This document shows positions 17,592 through 26,201 of a stretch of 64,000 bases of DNA, one piece after another. The stretch spans positions 1-64,000 of the forward strand of contig NZ_FCOC02000029.1 in NCBI RefSeq assembly GCF_001544455.2, in the 5' to 3' direction. The DNA is from Caballeronia sordidicola. GTDB taxonomy: Bacteria > Pseudomonadota > Gammaproteobacteria > Burkholderiales > Burkholderiaceae. The notes beneath the pieces were generated by a model, which saw nothing but the letters and a program-made list of their open reading frames with translations, did no database searches and was not told the origin of the DNA. Position 1 is the stretch's first letter. Each line of letters opens with the position of its first letter. The position numbers and the translations under genes were made by a program.

Positions 17592-20500
17592 ATGTCAAAT
17601 CCTGTTCGATCGCGAGCCATCTCGCTTGCACCGTCGTTGCTGCTCATTCCGTTTCTTCTCAACCCGATCGCAGCGGCAGCCGCATGCGCGGTGAACGGTC
17701 TCAACACTGTTTGCAGTGCCGGCTCGCCACGAACAACGACGATCGGCACCGGCGATGCGCCGGGTAACGACGACCGCACGGTGGTCGTCAAGAACCATGC
17801 TCTCGTCAATACGCAGGATGCCTCGGCTATCAGCCTGGCCGACCGCGCCAACGTCACGGTGAAATCGGGCGGGACGGTCAGCAATCATGCGGTCGAATTG
17901 CACGGCATCTACGGCACGGGCACCAACACCATCGAGTTCCGGGACAACGGCACGCTCACGGTTGAAGCTGGCGGCAAGGTGTTGTCCAAGGGTACGGAGG
18001 ACATCGCGGAAGCCGTAAACCTGCAAGGCCAGGGTAACGTCATCAGGAACAGCGGGCTGATCCAGGCGACTCATGCCGCAGCTATCTGGTTTCAGAACAC
18101 CTCGGGCAGCAACACGGTGATCAATACGGAGACGGGCGTGATTGCAGCGCCTGACAATGCGATTGGATCGACCGGCGACGGGGCCATCGACTTCGCGAAC
18201 AAAGGCAAGGTGATCGGGAACCTCGTGTTCGCGGGCGGCGACGACACCATGCGCATCTACACCGGCTCGACGGTGCATGGCAGTATCGACGGAGGCGCGG
18301 GCAACAATCAGTTGTACCTGAGCGGCGCCGGCGCCGATACGTTGACTGGCGACATCTTCGGCTTCCAGACGCTCATCAAGAACGATACCGGCACGTGGAC
18401 GCTCAACGGCATCCTGCCCGACGTGCAGCTTGCGCAAGTGGCGGATGGCAAGCTGATCCTCACCGGCGACAACAGCGCTTACGCGGGACAGTTCGTGGTC
18501 GACGCCCCGGGCACGCTCGAGGCACGTGCGCAAAGCCTGCCTCTGGCGATCACGGACAACGGGCTCGTGCGCTTCACGCAGACCGACGACGGCACATATG
18601 CAGGAATACTAAGCGGCACGGGTTCCATCGAAAAGACCGGCGCGGGCACGTTGACGCTTGCACCTGCTGCGGGCGGCAACACGTATTCCGGCGGCACGCT
18701 GATCACGCAGGGTACGGTGAACATCAGCGCCGATAACGCGCTGGGTGCGCCCACTGGCGGCGTGACGTTCAACGGGGGAACATTGCAGTTGGGCGATGAC
18801 CTCGACCTCGCCTCAACACGCGCAATTGTGATCGGCGCGAATGGCGGAACGATCGATACCCAGCAGTATTCATCCACGCTTTCGCAGGGCGTGACCGGCT
18901 CGGGCGCATTGACGAAGCTCGGCAGCGGCATGCTCACCATGAACGGCGCAAGCACCTACGGCGACACGAACGTGCTCGCTGGCACGCTTGCAGTCGGCGA
19001 TGCGCAACATACGGGCGCGACCATCGGCTCAGGCACGACGACAGTTGCCGATGGCGCGACGCTCGGCGGCTTCGGCACGGTACTCGGCTCTATGAACAAC
19101 TCGGGCACGATCGCGGTGGCAAACGCGTTGCCGGCGTTCTCGGCAAGCTCGACGGGCTCGTTCCTGATCCAGGGCAATCTCACCAACAACGCCACGATCA
19201 ACCTTGCGGCTGCATCGGGCGCGACCGGCAATGTGCTGAACGTCAGCGGCAATTACGTAGGCAACAACGCGAAGCTGATCGTCAATACGGTGATGAACGA
19301 GGGTGGTGCTGCATCGAACCAGTTCACGGACAAGCTGGTGATTGGAGGAAACGCGAGCGGCGATACGACCGTGATCGTGAAACCGACCGGCCTGGGCGCG
19401 CTGACGGTTGGCGACGGCATCAAGGTCGTGCAGGTGAACGGTTCGGCTGCGGCAGGAACGTTCCATATGGCCGCGCCGGTGCAGGCGGGCGCGTATGAAT
19501 ATCTGTTGTATCAAGGCGGTTCGGGCCGGCCGAGCGACTTCTATTTACGCTCGTCGCTGGAAAATCCGCCGGTTACTCCGCCTGTGACGCCTCCGGTAAC
19601 ACCTCCTGTTACTCCGCCCGTCACGCCTCCGGTGACTCCTCCAGTCACCCCGCCCGTCACGCCTCCGGTGACGCCGCCTGTTACACCGCCCGTAACACCC
19701 CCGGTCACGCCGCCCGTGACGCCCCCGGTTACCACCGCCCCTACCCAGCCTGGCGATAGCGCGGTGATCGGCGGCACAGGCACGCCGCCCATGGCGTCCA
19801 CGCCGGCCGCGCCAATCGCGTATCGGCCGGCGGTGGTGGGTTACGCGCTCACGCCGTCGCTGAATATCGACTATGGCTTTGCGATCATGAGCCGTCTGCA
19901 TGAACGTGTCGGCGATATCGCCAACCTCGAAAAGGCCCAGGGCGCGCACGATAACGGCGTGTGGGGACGCATCGGCGGCCAGAATCTCGACGCAAACTCC
20001 GGCGACCGTTTCTCCGCCGATGAACGCACGTTCTTCGCACAGTTCGGCAAGGACTGGACGCTCACGTCGAACCCGGCTGGCGGCAGCACGCATGCCGGCG
20101 TCACGCTGACGATCGGCTCGAGTTCGGCCACGTTCGAAGACAGCGCGCGCAGCCTGAATCCGACGCTGAGCACAAACACCGGCTCGGTCGAAACGCAGGC
20201 GCAATCGATCGGCGGCTACTGGACGAAGTACCTGAAGGACGGCAGCTATTTCGACGCCGTCGCACAACTGACGCACTATCGCAACAAGTTCGGCGACGTA
20301 TACGGCGGCGGTGCTTCACAGAACGGCTACGGCACGGGTCTTTCAGGCGAAGCCGGCAAACCGTTCCTGATTGGACCGACCACGATCGCCATCGAACCGC
20401 AAGCGCAGCTGATGTATCAGTACCTGCATCTGAACGGTTTCAACGATGGCATCTCGCCGGTCTCGAGTACATCGAGCAACGCGTTGCGCGGCCGCGCCGG

Positions 20501-20789
20501 CTTTCGCATCTTCAAGGCGAACCTGACCAACGATTTGAAGACGGGTGCATTGACGCCTTACTTCACGGCGGACGTGTTGCACGACTTCCTGACCCCGGGC
20601 AATACGACGGTCGACGGATCGACCTTCAACGGCGCATTTGCCAGGACATGGTATGAACTTGGTGTAGGACTGACCACGAGCATGGGCAAGTCGTCGGAGA
20701 TGTATGCCAACGTGAAGTACGCCCGCAACATTGGCGGCGATTATCGCCGTGGCGTGTTCGGGCAGGTCGGGTATAAGTTCAGCTGGTAA
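17592..20789 (+). CDS. autotransporter adhesin-like protein with proline-rich linker
   Basis: A 1065-residue type Va autotransporter. Residues 1-30 form a signal peptide ending AAAAA. The passenger (to about 655) is a predicted beta-helix rich in Gly, Thr and Asn, with passenger repeats of the form GTGSIEKTGAGTLTL and GGNTYSGGTLITQG. Residues 659-714 are fourteen consecutive PPVT units. A TAPTQPG and PAAPIAYRP spacer leads into a C-terminal beta-barrel of about 280 residues that ends VGYKFSW, the aromatic end recognised by the BAM complex. It is probably surface-exposed, with a role in adhesion or aggregation inferred. It stands alone and is followed by a strong terminator. Confidence 0.92.
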   Translation: MSNPVRSRAISLAPSLLLIPFLLNPIAAAAACAVNGLNTVCSAGSPRTTTIGTGDAPGNDDRTVVVKNHALVNTQDASAISLADRANVTVKSGGTVSNHAVELHGIYGTGTNTIEFRDNGTLTVEAGGKVLSKGTEDIAEAVNLQGQGNVIRNSGLIQATHAAAIWFQNTSGSNTVINTETGVIAAPDNAIGSTGDGAIDFANKGKVIGNLVFAGGDDTMRIYTGSTVHGSIDGGAGNNQLYLSGAGADTLTGDIFGFQTLIKNDTGTWTLNGILPDVQLAQVADGKLILTGDNSAYAGQFVVDAPGTLEARAQSLPLAITDNGLVRFTQTDDGTYAGILSGTGSIEKTGAGTLTLAPAAGGNTYSGGTLITQGTVNISADNALGAPTGGVTFNGGTLQLGDDLDLASTRAIVIGANGGTIDTQQYSSTLSQGVTGSGALTKLGSGMLTMNGASTYGDTNVLAGTLAVGDAQHTGATIGSGTTTVADGATLGGFGTVLGSMNNSGTIAVANALPAFSASSTGSFLIQGNLTNNATINLAAASGATGNVLNVSGNYVGNNAKLIVNTVMNEGGAASNQFTDKLVIGGNASGDTTVIVKPTGLGALTVGDGIKVVQVNGSAAAGTFHMAAPVQAGAYEYLLYQGGSGRPSDFYLRSSLENPPVTPPVTPPVTPPVTPPVTPPVTPPVTPPVTPPVTPPVTPPVTPPVTPPVTPPVTTAPTQPGDSAVIGGTGTPPMASTPAAPIAYRPAVVGYALTPSLNIDYGFAIMSRLHERVGDIANLEKAQGAHDNGVWGRIGGQNLDANSGDRFSADERTFFAQFGKDWTLTSNPAGGSTHAGVTLTIGSSSATFEDSARSLNPTLSTNTGSVETQAQSIGGYWTKYLKDGSYFDAVAQLTHYRNKFGDVYGGGASQNGYGTGLSGEAGKPFLIGPTTIAIEPQAQLMYQYLHLNGFNDGISPVSSTSSNALRGRAGFRIFKANLTNDLKTGALTPYFTADVLHDFLTPGNTTVDGSTFNGAFARTWYELGVGLTTSMGKSSEMYANVKYARNIGGDYRRGVFGQVGYKFSW
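19566..19733 (+). repeat. 14 x 12-base tandem repeat encoding PPVT
   Basis: Fourteen contiguous 12-base units each encode Pro-Pro-Val-Thr in the linker between passenger and barrel of the autotransporter. The amino acid repeat is perfect, but codons vary almost unit to unit (for example CCGCCGGTTACT, CCGCCTGTGACG, CCTCCGGTAACA). The protein repeat has therefore been kept while the DNA repeat has drifted. Confidence 0.95.
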
Positions 20790-20824
20790 GAAGAAGGGGC
20801 TGATGCTTCGGCATCGGTCTTTGA

Positions 20825-20871
20825 GCGGGGGAATCGTGAACGTCAGGTTCGCGATTCCTCCGCGTTTTTTT
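20825..20871 (+). terminator. intrinsic terminator of the autotransporter gene
   Basis: A long hairpin, GCGGGGGAATCG-T-GAAC, loop GTCAG, GTTC-G-CGATTCCTCCGC, is followed directly by a GTTTTTTT run. It begins 36 bases after the autotransporter stop. A second small hairpin GATGC-TTCG-GCATC lies just upstream. Confidence 0.9.
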
Positions 20872-21017
20872 GGGGGCCGCGCCCTGCAGCGATGCGAAAA
20901 TAAGACGATCATCCATTCTTGGCCATTGCGCCATTACGGCGCAATAGCGCAAGCAATACTTACGATTCCCCTTGGCCGGTTCAATAACCCAGCAACCCAT
21001 CTCAGGAGAGCATCACC

Positions 21018-21782
21018 GTGAATTCAGAATCCGATCGCCGCGAACGCATCGCCATTGTCACCGGCGCCGGAGCCGGCATTGGACGCGCCGCGTCGCTGGC
21101 GCTATTGCAGGACGGCTGGACCGTGGTTGCTGCAGGACGGCGCAGCGAACCTCTCGAACAGCTTACCAAAGACGCGCCCGAAGGCCGCGTCCTGCCCTGC
21201 TCGTGCGACGTCGCCGACCCCGAAGCCGTCAGGAAGCTGTTCGCCACCGCAGTCGACACGTATGGCCGCGTCGACCTGCTGTTCAACAATGCGGGGGTAT
21301 CGAATCCGCCGGGACCGTTCGAAGACTGGAGCGTCGAGCAATGGAAATCGGTGATCGATATCAACCTCAACGGCATGTTCTATTGCATCCAGCAAGCGTT
21401 TCGCGTGATGCGCGCGCAAGCGCCCATGGGCGGCCGGATCATCAACAACGGCTCGATATCGGCGACTTCACCGCGGCCTAATTCCATTGCATATACGGCG
21501 ACCAAGCATGCCGTTGAAGGCATGACGAAATCCGCCTCGCTCGACGGCAGGAAGTACGACATCGCGGTGGGCCAGATCGATATTGGCAACGCGCAGACGG
21601 ATTTGGCCGCGCGCATGGCGAAGGGCGTGCCGCAAGCGAATGGAGAAATTGCCACGGAGCCGATGCTCGACGTGAATATTGTCGGGCAGTCGGTGCGTTA
21701 CATGGCGAGCCTGCCACTGGAAGCAAACATCCTGTTCCATACGGTCATGCCGGCAAAAATGCCGTTTGTCGGCCGAGGATAA
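21018..21782 (+). CDS. short-chain dehydrogenase/reductase
   Basis: A 254-residue classical SDR, NAD(P)H-dependent and cytoplasmic. The nucleotide motif is TGAGAGIG at residues 14-21, the structural motif is NNAG near 92, and the active-site pair is YTATK near 157-161 with the upstream serine in NGSIS. The ATG follows a GGAGAGCATCACC site. It is monocistronic: a terminator precedes it and the next gene is convergent. The substrate cannot be told. The basic residues after the second strand (AAGRRSEP) hint at NADP preference. Confidence 0.85.
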   Translation: MNSESDRRERIAIVTGAGAGIGRAASLALLQDGWTVVAAGRRSEPLEQLTKDAPEGRVLPCSCDVADPEAVRKLFATAVDTYGRVDLLFNNAGVSNPPGPFEDWSVEQWKSVIDINLNGMFYCIQQAFRVMRAQAPMGGRIINNGSISATSPRPNSIAYTATKHAVEGMTKSASLDGRKYDIAVGQIDIGNAQTDLAARMAKGVPQANGEIATEPMLDVNIVGQSVRYMASLPLEANILFHTVMPAKMPFVGRG

Positions 21783-21803
21783 ACGTCTGATGCGATTCGT
21801 CGT

Positions 21804-23486
21804 TTAACCGAATTCCGCTGTCGTCCATCGAACATGGACGACACGCACCGGCATGTCATGCGCGGCGCAATAGGCGAGCCACCGCGTCTGGTTGTCCTGC
21901 AGCCGGTCGCCCGGGCCCTTGACTTCGATCATTTCGTATCGGCCGTGCTCGGGCCAGAAGCGGATCAGGTCCGGAAAACCGCTGCGGTTTGCGGCGATGT
22001 CCTGCAAGAGGCGGCGAAACCATAACTTCATATGCGCGGCGGGCAGGCATGCAAGCGCCTGTTCCAGCAGATCGCCGCTCAGCACTGCCCAGTGCACGAA
22101 CGGCGACTGCACTCCAGCCTTCGCCACGAACGCCGAGCGGATTGCGTGCTTATGCCGGCCGTCATCGAGCAGCGCGAGGCAACGTTCGAACTCATCGCGC
22201 CGCGCCGCATGAAAGCCAGGTGAATGAAGATCTGCCGGAGCGCGTTGAAACGGATGAAAAAACGCGCCCGCCAGCGGCGTGAAGATCGCGTCCCAGCACA
22301 GCAAGCCGAAAAGCGAATTGATCAGCGTGTTCTCGACGTAATGCACGCTTGCGCCCGGCTCGCTGAGTGCGTCGCGAACGATCATTTCCACCGGGGCAAC
22401 CTTGGCCGGCATGGGCAAGACAACCTCGAGACGCTCGACCGCGCGCGGCCTGCTTACGGGCTCCGTGGGAAGCCCGAGCTTGCGCCGAAGCCTTGGCAAC
22501 ATGCGTGCTGCCCGTTGCGCCTCCTCTTCGCTCCCCGGGTCATTGCATGCGTCGCGCGCCAGGGAGTATGCATCGGAATAAAGACCGGCCCGTTCCATTA
22601 CCCGCATGCGCCTATGCCGCGCGCCCGGAAACGCGCAGGTCCGATACGCCGACAGCGCCGCCTCCCAGTAACAAAGCCGTTCGCAGTGCTGCCCGAGGCG
22701 ATACAACAGCTTCTGCCGGCGTTGCTCGAGCCACGCGCGCTCGCACGTCAACGCTTCTATATTGGAAATCATGGCTTCGATGGATGGCAAATCATCGATG
22801 GTGTCGAGCAGGTCGCGGTATGCGCGCACCGCCAGAAATGAATCGATATCCGTACGGCTCTGGAATGCGCGCGACGACCGTTCGAGCACGACGCGCTCAT
22901 AGCGTACGATCCCCAGGTCCGCGAGCACGAACTCCGCCCAGCTTTGCCGCAAGTTGCCGAAGAACATGAGCCTCAAGCGCTCGCACAAGCTGCTTACGTT
23001 CAGGCGGATCACGACGTCGTGCGAGCCCGGGTGCCATTGCCTGTAAACTTGCGCCCCGGGATACGCCGCCAGCAACGATTCCTGTAATTCGGCTTTTCGC
23101 GTGCTGGCCGCGCCCCGGACGGGCGGGAAAATCTTCGCCAGTTCGGGCCTGGTGTGAAGGGAAAAGATTTCGTCGAGCGTGATTGCGGGATCTGGATCTG
23201 CCCAGCCAAGCGCACTCAGCGGCGCGAGTGCTTCGCAAGGACATCCGATTTCGTCGTAGACGAGTCTACTCGCGCGGAAGTACGGACCCACGCGCATCAG
23301 CATGCGTACGAGCAGCGCCCGCGATGCCAGCGGCAACGCTGGAAATTCGCGCAGGAAAACGCGTTCGTCTTGCACCCACAGGTCGTCGTAGCGATCCGCG
23401 AGCCATTGAAGCGCGCGCTCGAAGTTCACTAGGTAATAGAAATGCCGCTGAAAATCAGGCAGCGGCGTCGAAGTTGAGTCGCTCAT
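21804..23486 (-). CDS. FAN1-type structure-specific nuclease (VRR-NUC)
   Basis: A 560-residue protein with a C-terminal VRR-NUC domain. The catalytic region runs from FPDLIRFWP to the EVKGPGD motif at about residues 521-527, the PD-(D/E)XK-type core. Helical and SAP-like/TPR-like regions precede it. Length and organisation match bacterial FAN1, such as the 559-residue Pseudomonas enzyme, a 5'-flap endonuclease and 5' exonuclease that unhooks interstrand crosslinks. A LexA box overlaps the start region, supporting SOS control. No good ribosome binding site precedes the ATG; a leaderless or very short leader transcript is possible. Convergent with the SDR gene. Confidence 0.88.
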   Translation of the reverse strand: MSDSTSTPLPDFQRHFYYLVNFERALQWLADRYDDLWVQDERVFLREFPALPLASRALLVRMLMRVGPYFRASRLVYDEIGCPCEALAPLSALGWADPDPAITLDEIFSLHTRPELAKIFPPVRGAASTRKAELQESLLAAYPGAQVYRQWHPGSHDVVIRLNVSSLCERLRLMFFGNLRQSWAEFVLADLGIVRYERVVLERSSRAFQSRTDIDSFLAVRAYRDLLDTIDDLPSIEAMISNIEALTCERAWLEQRRQKLLYRLGQHCERLCYWEAALSAYRTCAFPGARHRRMRVMERAGLYSDAYSLARDACNDPGSEEEAQRAARMLPRLRRKLGLPTEPVSRPRAVERLEVVLPMPAKVAPVEMIVRDALSEPGASVHYVENTLINSLFGLLCWDAIFTPLAGAFFHPFQRAPADLHSPGFHAARRDEFERCLALLDDGRHKHAIRSAFVAKAGVQSPFVHWAVLSGDLLEQALACLPAAHMKLWFRRLLQDIAANRSGFPDLIRFWPEHGRYEMIEVKGPGDRLQDNQTRWLAYCAAHDMPVRVVHVRWTTAEFG

Positions 23487-23516
23487 GATGACTGTATGTA
23501 TATACAGTCATCATGA
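23483..23516. promoter_or_regulatory. LexA (SOS) box in a 34-base palindrome
   Basis: CTGTATGTATATACAG at 23492-23507 matches the CTGT-N8-ACAG LexA operator, differing by one base from CTGTATATATATACAG. It lies in a longer inverted repeat with perfect 15-base arms (TCATGATGACTGTAT and ATACAGTCATCATGA) around a 4-base centre. The start codon of the FAN1-type gene (23486-23484, minus strand) falls inside the left arm. LexA bound here would block its transcription start. Confidence 0.85.
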
Positions 23517-23735
23517 TACCGCCGAAGGCGTCTTGCTGAAACGTATCGGTACTTTGTTGAACGTAAAAGCGCGAACCGCACGCGAAAAAATAGGGGCCGG
23601 GTGCGCATTCTGAAAAGTGCACTCCAATGTCGTGCCGCGCAGACAGCGACATCAAAAATTGACCGCGCGGTGCAGGCAAACGTTCAACGCAATGGCATCA
23701 TATGCGCCTTGCTCTTCAATGCCCGGCACCCCTAC

Positions 23736-25037
23736 ATGTCCAACCTGATCGTCCACGGCGGCATCCCGCTACGCGGTGAAATCACTCCGTCCGCCAACAA
23801 GAACGCTGTCCTGCCCATTCTTTGCGCCACCCTTCTGACGGACCAGCCGTTGCGGCTTGTCGGTGTTCCCGAGATCACCGACGTCAAGAAGATCCTCGAT
23901 ATTTTCCGCATGCTCGGCAGCAGCGTGTCAATGGACTTTGCAACCGGTGTTCTCCAGTTGCATCATCATGCAACGCGGTTCGATCCGGCCGAACACCGGC
24001 TGCCCGAGGAGATGCGTTCTTCCATCATGCTGGTGCCGCCGCTCGTTGCGCGCTTCGGCGTGGCGCGCCTCGAAAACGACGTCAAGGGCTGCACGCTCGG
24101 CGTGCGCGAGATCGACCCGCACGTCGAGGTCTTCGAGCGCTTCGGCGCGCGCATCGAGCGGACGTCCGACTCGTTGATCGTGCGCGCCGACACGCAGATG
24201 AGCGCGAACGATCACTGGTTCGACTATGCGTCGGTGACGACCACCGAGAACTTCGTGCTCTGCGCTGCGTCGGCAAACGGCACGTCCTCGCTGGTCAACG
24301 CGGCGTCGGAACCGCACGTGCAGGAGTTCTGCCGTTTTCTCGCGATGCTCGGCGTGGCAATCGAGGGTATCGGAACCTCGCGCATCACCGTGACAGGCGG
24401 CAAGAAGCTGGGCGGCGGCGAGTTCCGTTTCAGCGAGGATTTCCATGAGATCGCGACGTTCCTCGCGCTTGGTGCAATCACGGGCGGCGACATCGCGGTG
24501 AAAAATACGGCGCCTGAACAGTTTCCGCTGATCGACCGGACCTTCGCAAAATTCGGCGTGCACGTGGAGCACAGCGGCGGCTGGTCGCGTACCGTTCGCA
24601 ACGGCCCGCTGCGCGTGCGCCGGCCGTTCACGCAGAACATCCTCACCAAGGTCGAGGCGGCGCCGTGGCCCTACCTTCCTGTCGACCTGCTGCCGATCTT
24701 CATCGCGCTTGGCGTGAAGGCCGAGGGCAGCGCGATGTTCTGGAACAAGGTGTATGACGGCGCCATGGGCTGGTCGGGCGAACTGTCGAAGTTCGGCGCG
24801 CACGTGTTCCTGTCGGACCCACATCGGCTGATCACGTTCGGAGGGCTCACGCTCACGCCGGCCAAGGTCGAAAGCCCGTACATCATTCGCGTCGCGATCG
24901 CGTTGCTGATGGTTGCCGCGAGCATCGAGGGGCGCTCGGAGATCATCAACGCCCTGCCGATCCGGCGCGCGCATCCGCGCTTTGTCGAGAACCTGCGATC
25001 GGTCGGGGCGAACGTGGAATGGACCAGCAGCGAATAA
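23736..25037 (+). CDS. MurA-like UDP-GlcNAc 1-carboxyvinyltransferase, probable paralogue
   Basis: A 433-residue EPSP synthase-fold enzyme of the MurA family, which transfers enolpyruvate from PEP to UDP-GlcNAc in the first committed step of peptidoglycan synthesis. Lys22 and Asn23 (SANKNAVLP) and the loop cysteine Cys119 (VKGCTLGVRE) match the catalytic residues Lys22, Asn23 and Cys115 of MurA. The loop departs from the usual GGCAIGARP. The location away from a his/mur cluster and the divergence suggest a second MurA copy (inference). The ATG at 23736 is chosen because family homology begins there; the GTG frame start at 23601 adds unrelated residues. The ribosome binding site is weak. Confidence 0.85.
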   Translation: MSNLIVHGGIPLRGEITPSANKNAVLPILCATLLTDQPLRLVGVPEITDVKKILDIFRMLGSSVSMDFATGVLQLHHHATRFDPAEHRLPEEMRSSIMLVPPLVARFGVARLENDVKGCTLGVREIDPHVEVFERFGARIERTSDSLIVRADTQMSANDHWFDYASVTTTENFVLCAASANGTSSLVNAASEPHVQEFCRFLAMLGVAIEGIGTSRITVTGGKKLGGGEFRFSEDFHEIATFLALGAITGGDIAVKNTAPEQFPLIDRTFAKFGVHVEHSGGWSRTVRNGPLRVRRPFTQNILTKVEAAPWPYLPVDLLPIFIALGVKAEGSAMFWNKVYDGAMGWSGELSKFGAHVFLSDPHRLITFGGLTLTPAKVESPYIIRVAIALLMVAASIEGRSEIINALPIRRAHPRFVENLRSVGANVEWTSSE

Positions 25038-25046
25038 TGCGAAGCG

Positions 25047-25086
25047 GCGCGTCAATGCACGAGGTATTCGCCGTGCATTGACGCGC
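25047..25086. terminator. long stem-loop after the murA-like gene
   Basis: A perfect 15-base inverted repeat (GCGCGTCAATGCACG and CGTGCATTGACGCGC) with a 10-base loop starts about 10 bases after the stop. No T run follows, so it is a likely transcript-end or stabilising structure rather than a textbook intrinsic terminator. The rest of the interval to 25394 is AT-richer and holds no supported gene. Confidence 0.6.
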
Positions 25087-25394
25087 TGCAAAGCGCGCAA
25101 ACGCTTTCCTTCAAGGCAATGCCCTTAATCATCGTCTTTTCACGCCTGAAATCAGGTGCTTCCAATTAAAGACATCCATTCATTCAAGCCTGCTCAAATT
25201 AAATAATTACTCGAACTGAGCGGCGTCAGACGTTAGTGCCATCGATTTGCGAATAAACTCTCGGCTGCCTGTATGGCATGCTATTGGCAAATCTACTAAA
25301 CGAACGCTTAAAAAATTCAGCTAAACAAAGACGTATGTGCGTGAGCCTCATTGAGCCGCCGCGCTCTTAATCAACTCGCCAGAATGGAGACACA

Positions 25395-26201
25395 GTGATC
25401 AGACATGGTCTTGGCGGCTTGCTGCTTATGCTGTGCTGCTTGATCTTGACCATGAGCGGCGCGGTGGCGGCCGGTCCCGACTGCTCACGGCCATTTACGC
25501 TCGCTTTGCACGATCACGGCCTGCTTTATTCCGCGGATACCGACACGGGTATCGACAAGGATTTCGCCGACGAACTCATTCGCCGCAGCGGTTGTAAAGT
25601 CAATGTGAGCCTGATGTCGCGCGCGCGTATCTGGCAATTGATCGAATCCGGCGCGCTCGATTTCAGCTTGTCGGGCATTGCCAATGCCGAGCGCGATCGC
25701 TTTGCATCGTTTGCGTGGTATTTCAGCGATAAATATTATCTGCTGGTGCGAAAAGATTCCGGCATGCACAGGCTCGCGGATTTTGAACGCAGCGACCAGT
25801 TTCAGCTGGGCGTGATTCGCAGCTTTCGCTATAGCGATTCGGCGAACAAACTCGTCGATACACTCGCCGCCGAAAATCGCGTGAGTCAGGCCGGGGGCCT
25901 GGAACCGTTGTACGAAGCGCTGATCAACCGCCGCATCCAGGGCATGATCATGGAGCCCTTCGATTATCCGGCACTCGAAGAAAAGCGTATTCGCGACGTC
26001 ACGACTGTTATTGAATTCAATGATCCGGCCGTGCCGCATGGTCTGATCATGTCGAAGAAAGCGCTCTCGCCCGAAGAGCAGGCGAAATGGCGCGCGCTCG
26101 TGAACCAGATGCGCGCGGACGGCACCGTGCGGCGCATCTTTCTCAAGTACTTCAAGCCCGACCTCGCCAACGCGATGGTCGATTTCAAGGCGCCGCAATG
26201 A
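25395..26201 (+). CDS. periplasmic solute-binding protein (family 3), coupled to a c-di-GMP protein
   Basis: A 268-residue exported protein with a signal peptide (cleavage near GAVAAGP, residues 23-26) and a single family-3 extracellular solute-binding domain (TLALHDHGLLYS ... GIDKDFADELIRRSG ... GALDFSLSGIANAERD). The start is GTG behind AATGGAGACACA. It overlaps the next gene by four bases (ATGA), and no ABC permease or ATPase genes are present. It may therefore deliver a ligand signal to the neighbouring membrane GGDEF-EAL protein rather than feed a transporter (inference). The ligand is unknown; amino acid-like solutes are typical for the family. Confidence 0.85.
   Translation: MIRHGLGGLLLMLCCLILTMSGAVAAGPDCSRPFTLALHDHGLLYSADTDTGIDKDFADELIRRSGCKVNVSLMSRARIWQLIESGALDFSLSGIANAERDRFASFAWYFSDKYYLLVRKDSGMHRLADFERSDQFQLGVIRSFRYSDSANKLVDTLAAENRVSQAGGLEPLYEALINRRIQGMIMEPFDYPALEEKRIRDVTTVIEFNDPAVPHGLIMSKKALSPEEQAKWRALVNQMRADGTVRRIFLKYFKPDLANAMVDFKAPQ

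Noticed and set aside
19566..19733. Regular 12-base repeats that might suggest a CRISPR array
   Set aside because: They are contiguous, have no spacers and encode PPVT in frame within the autotransporter.
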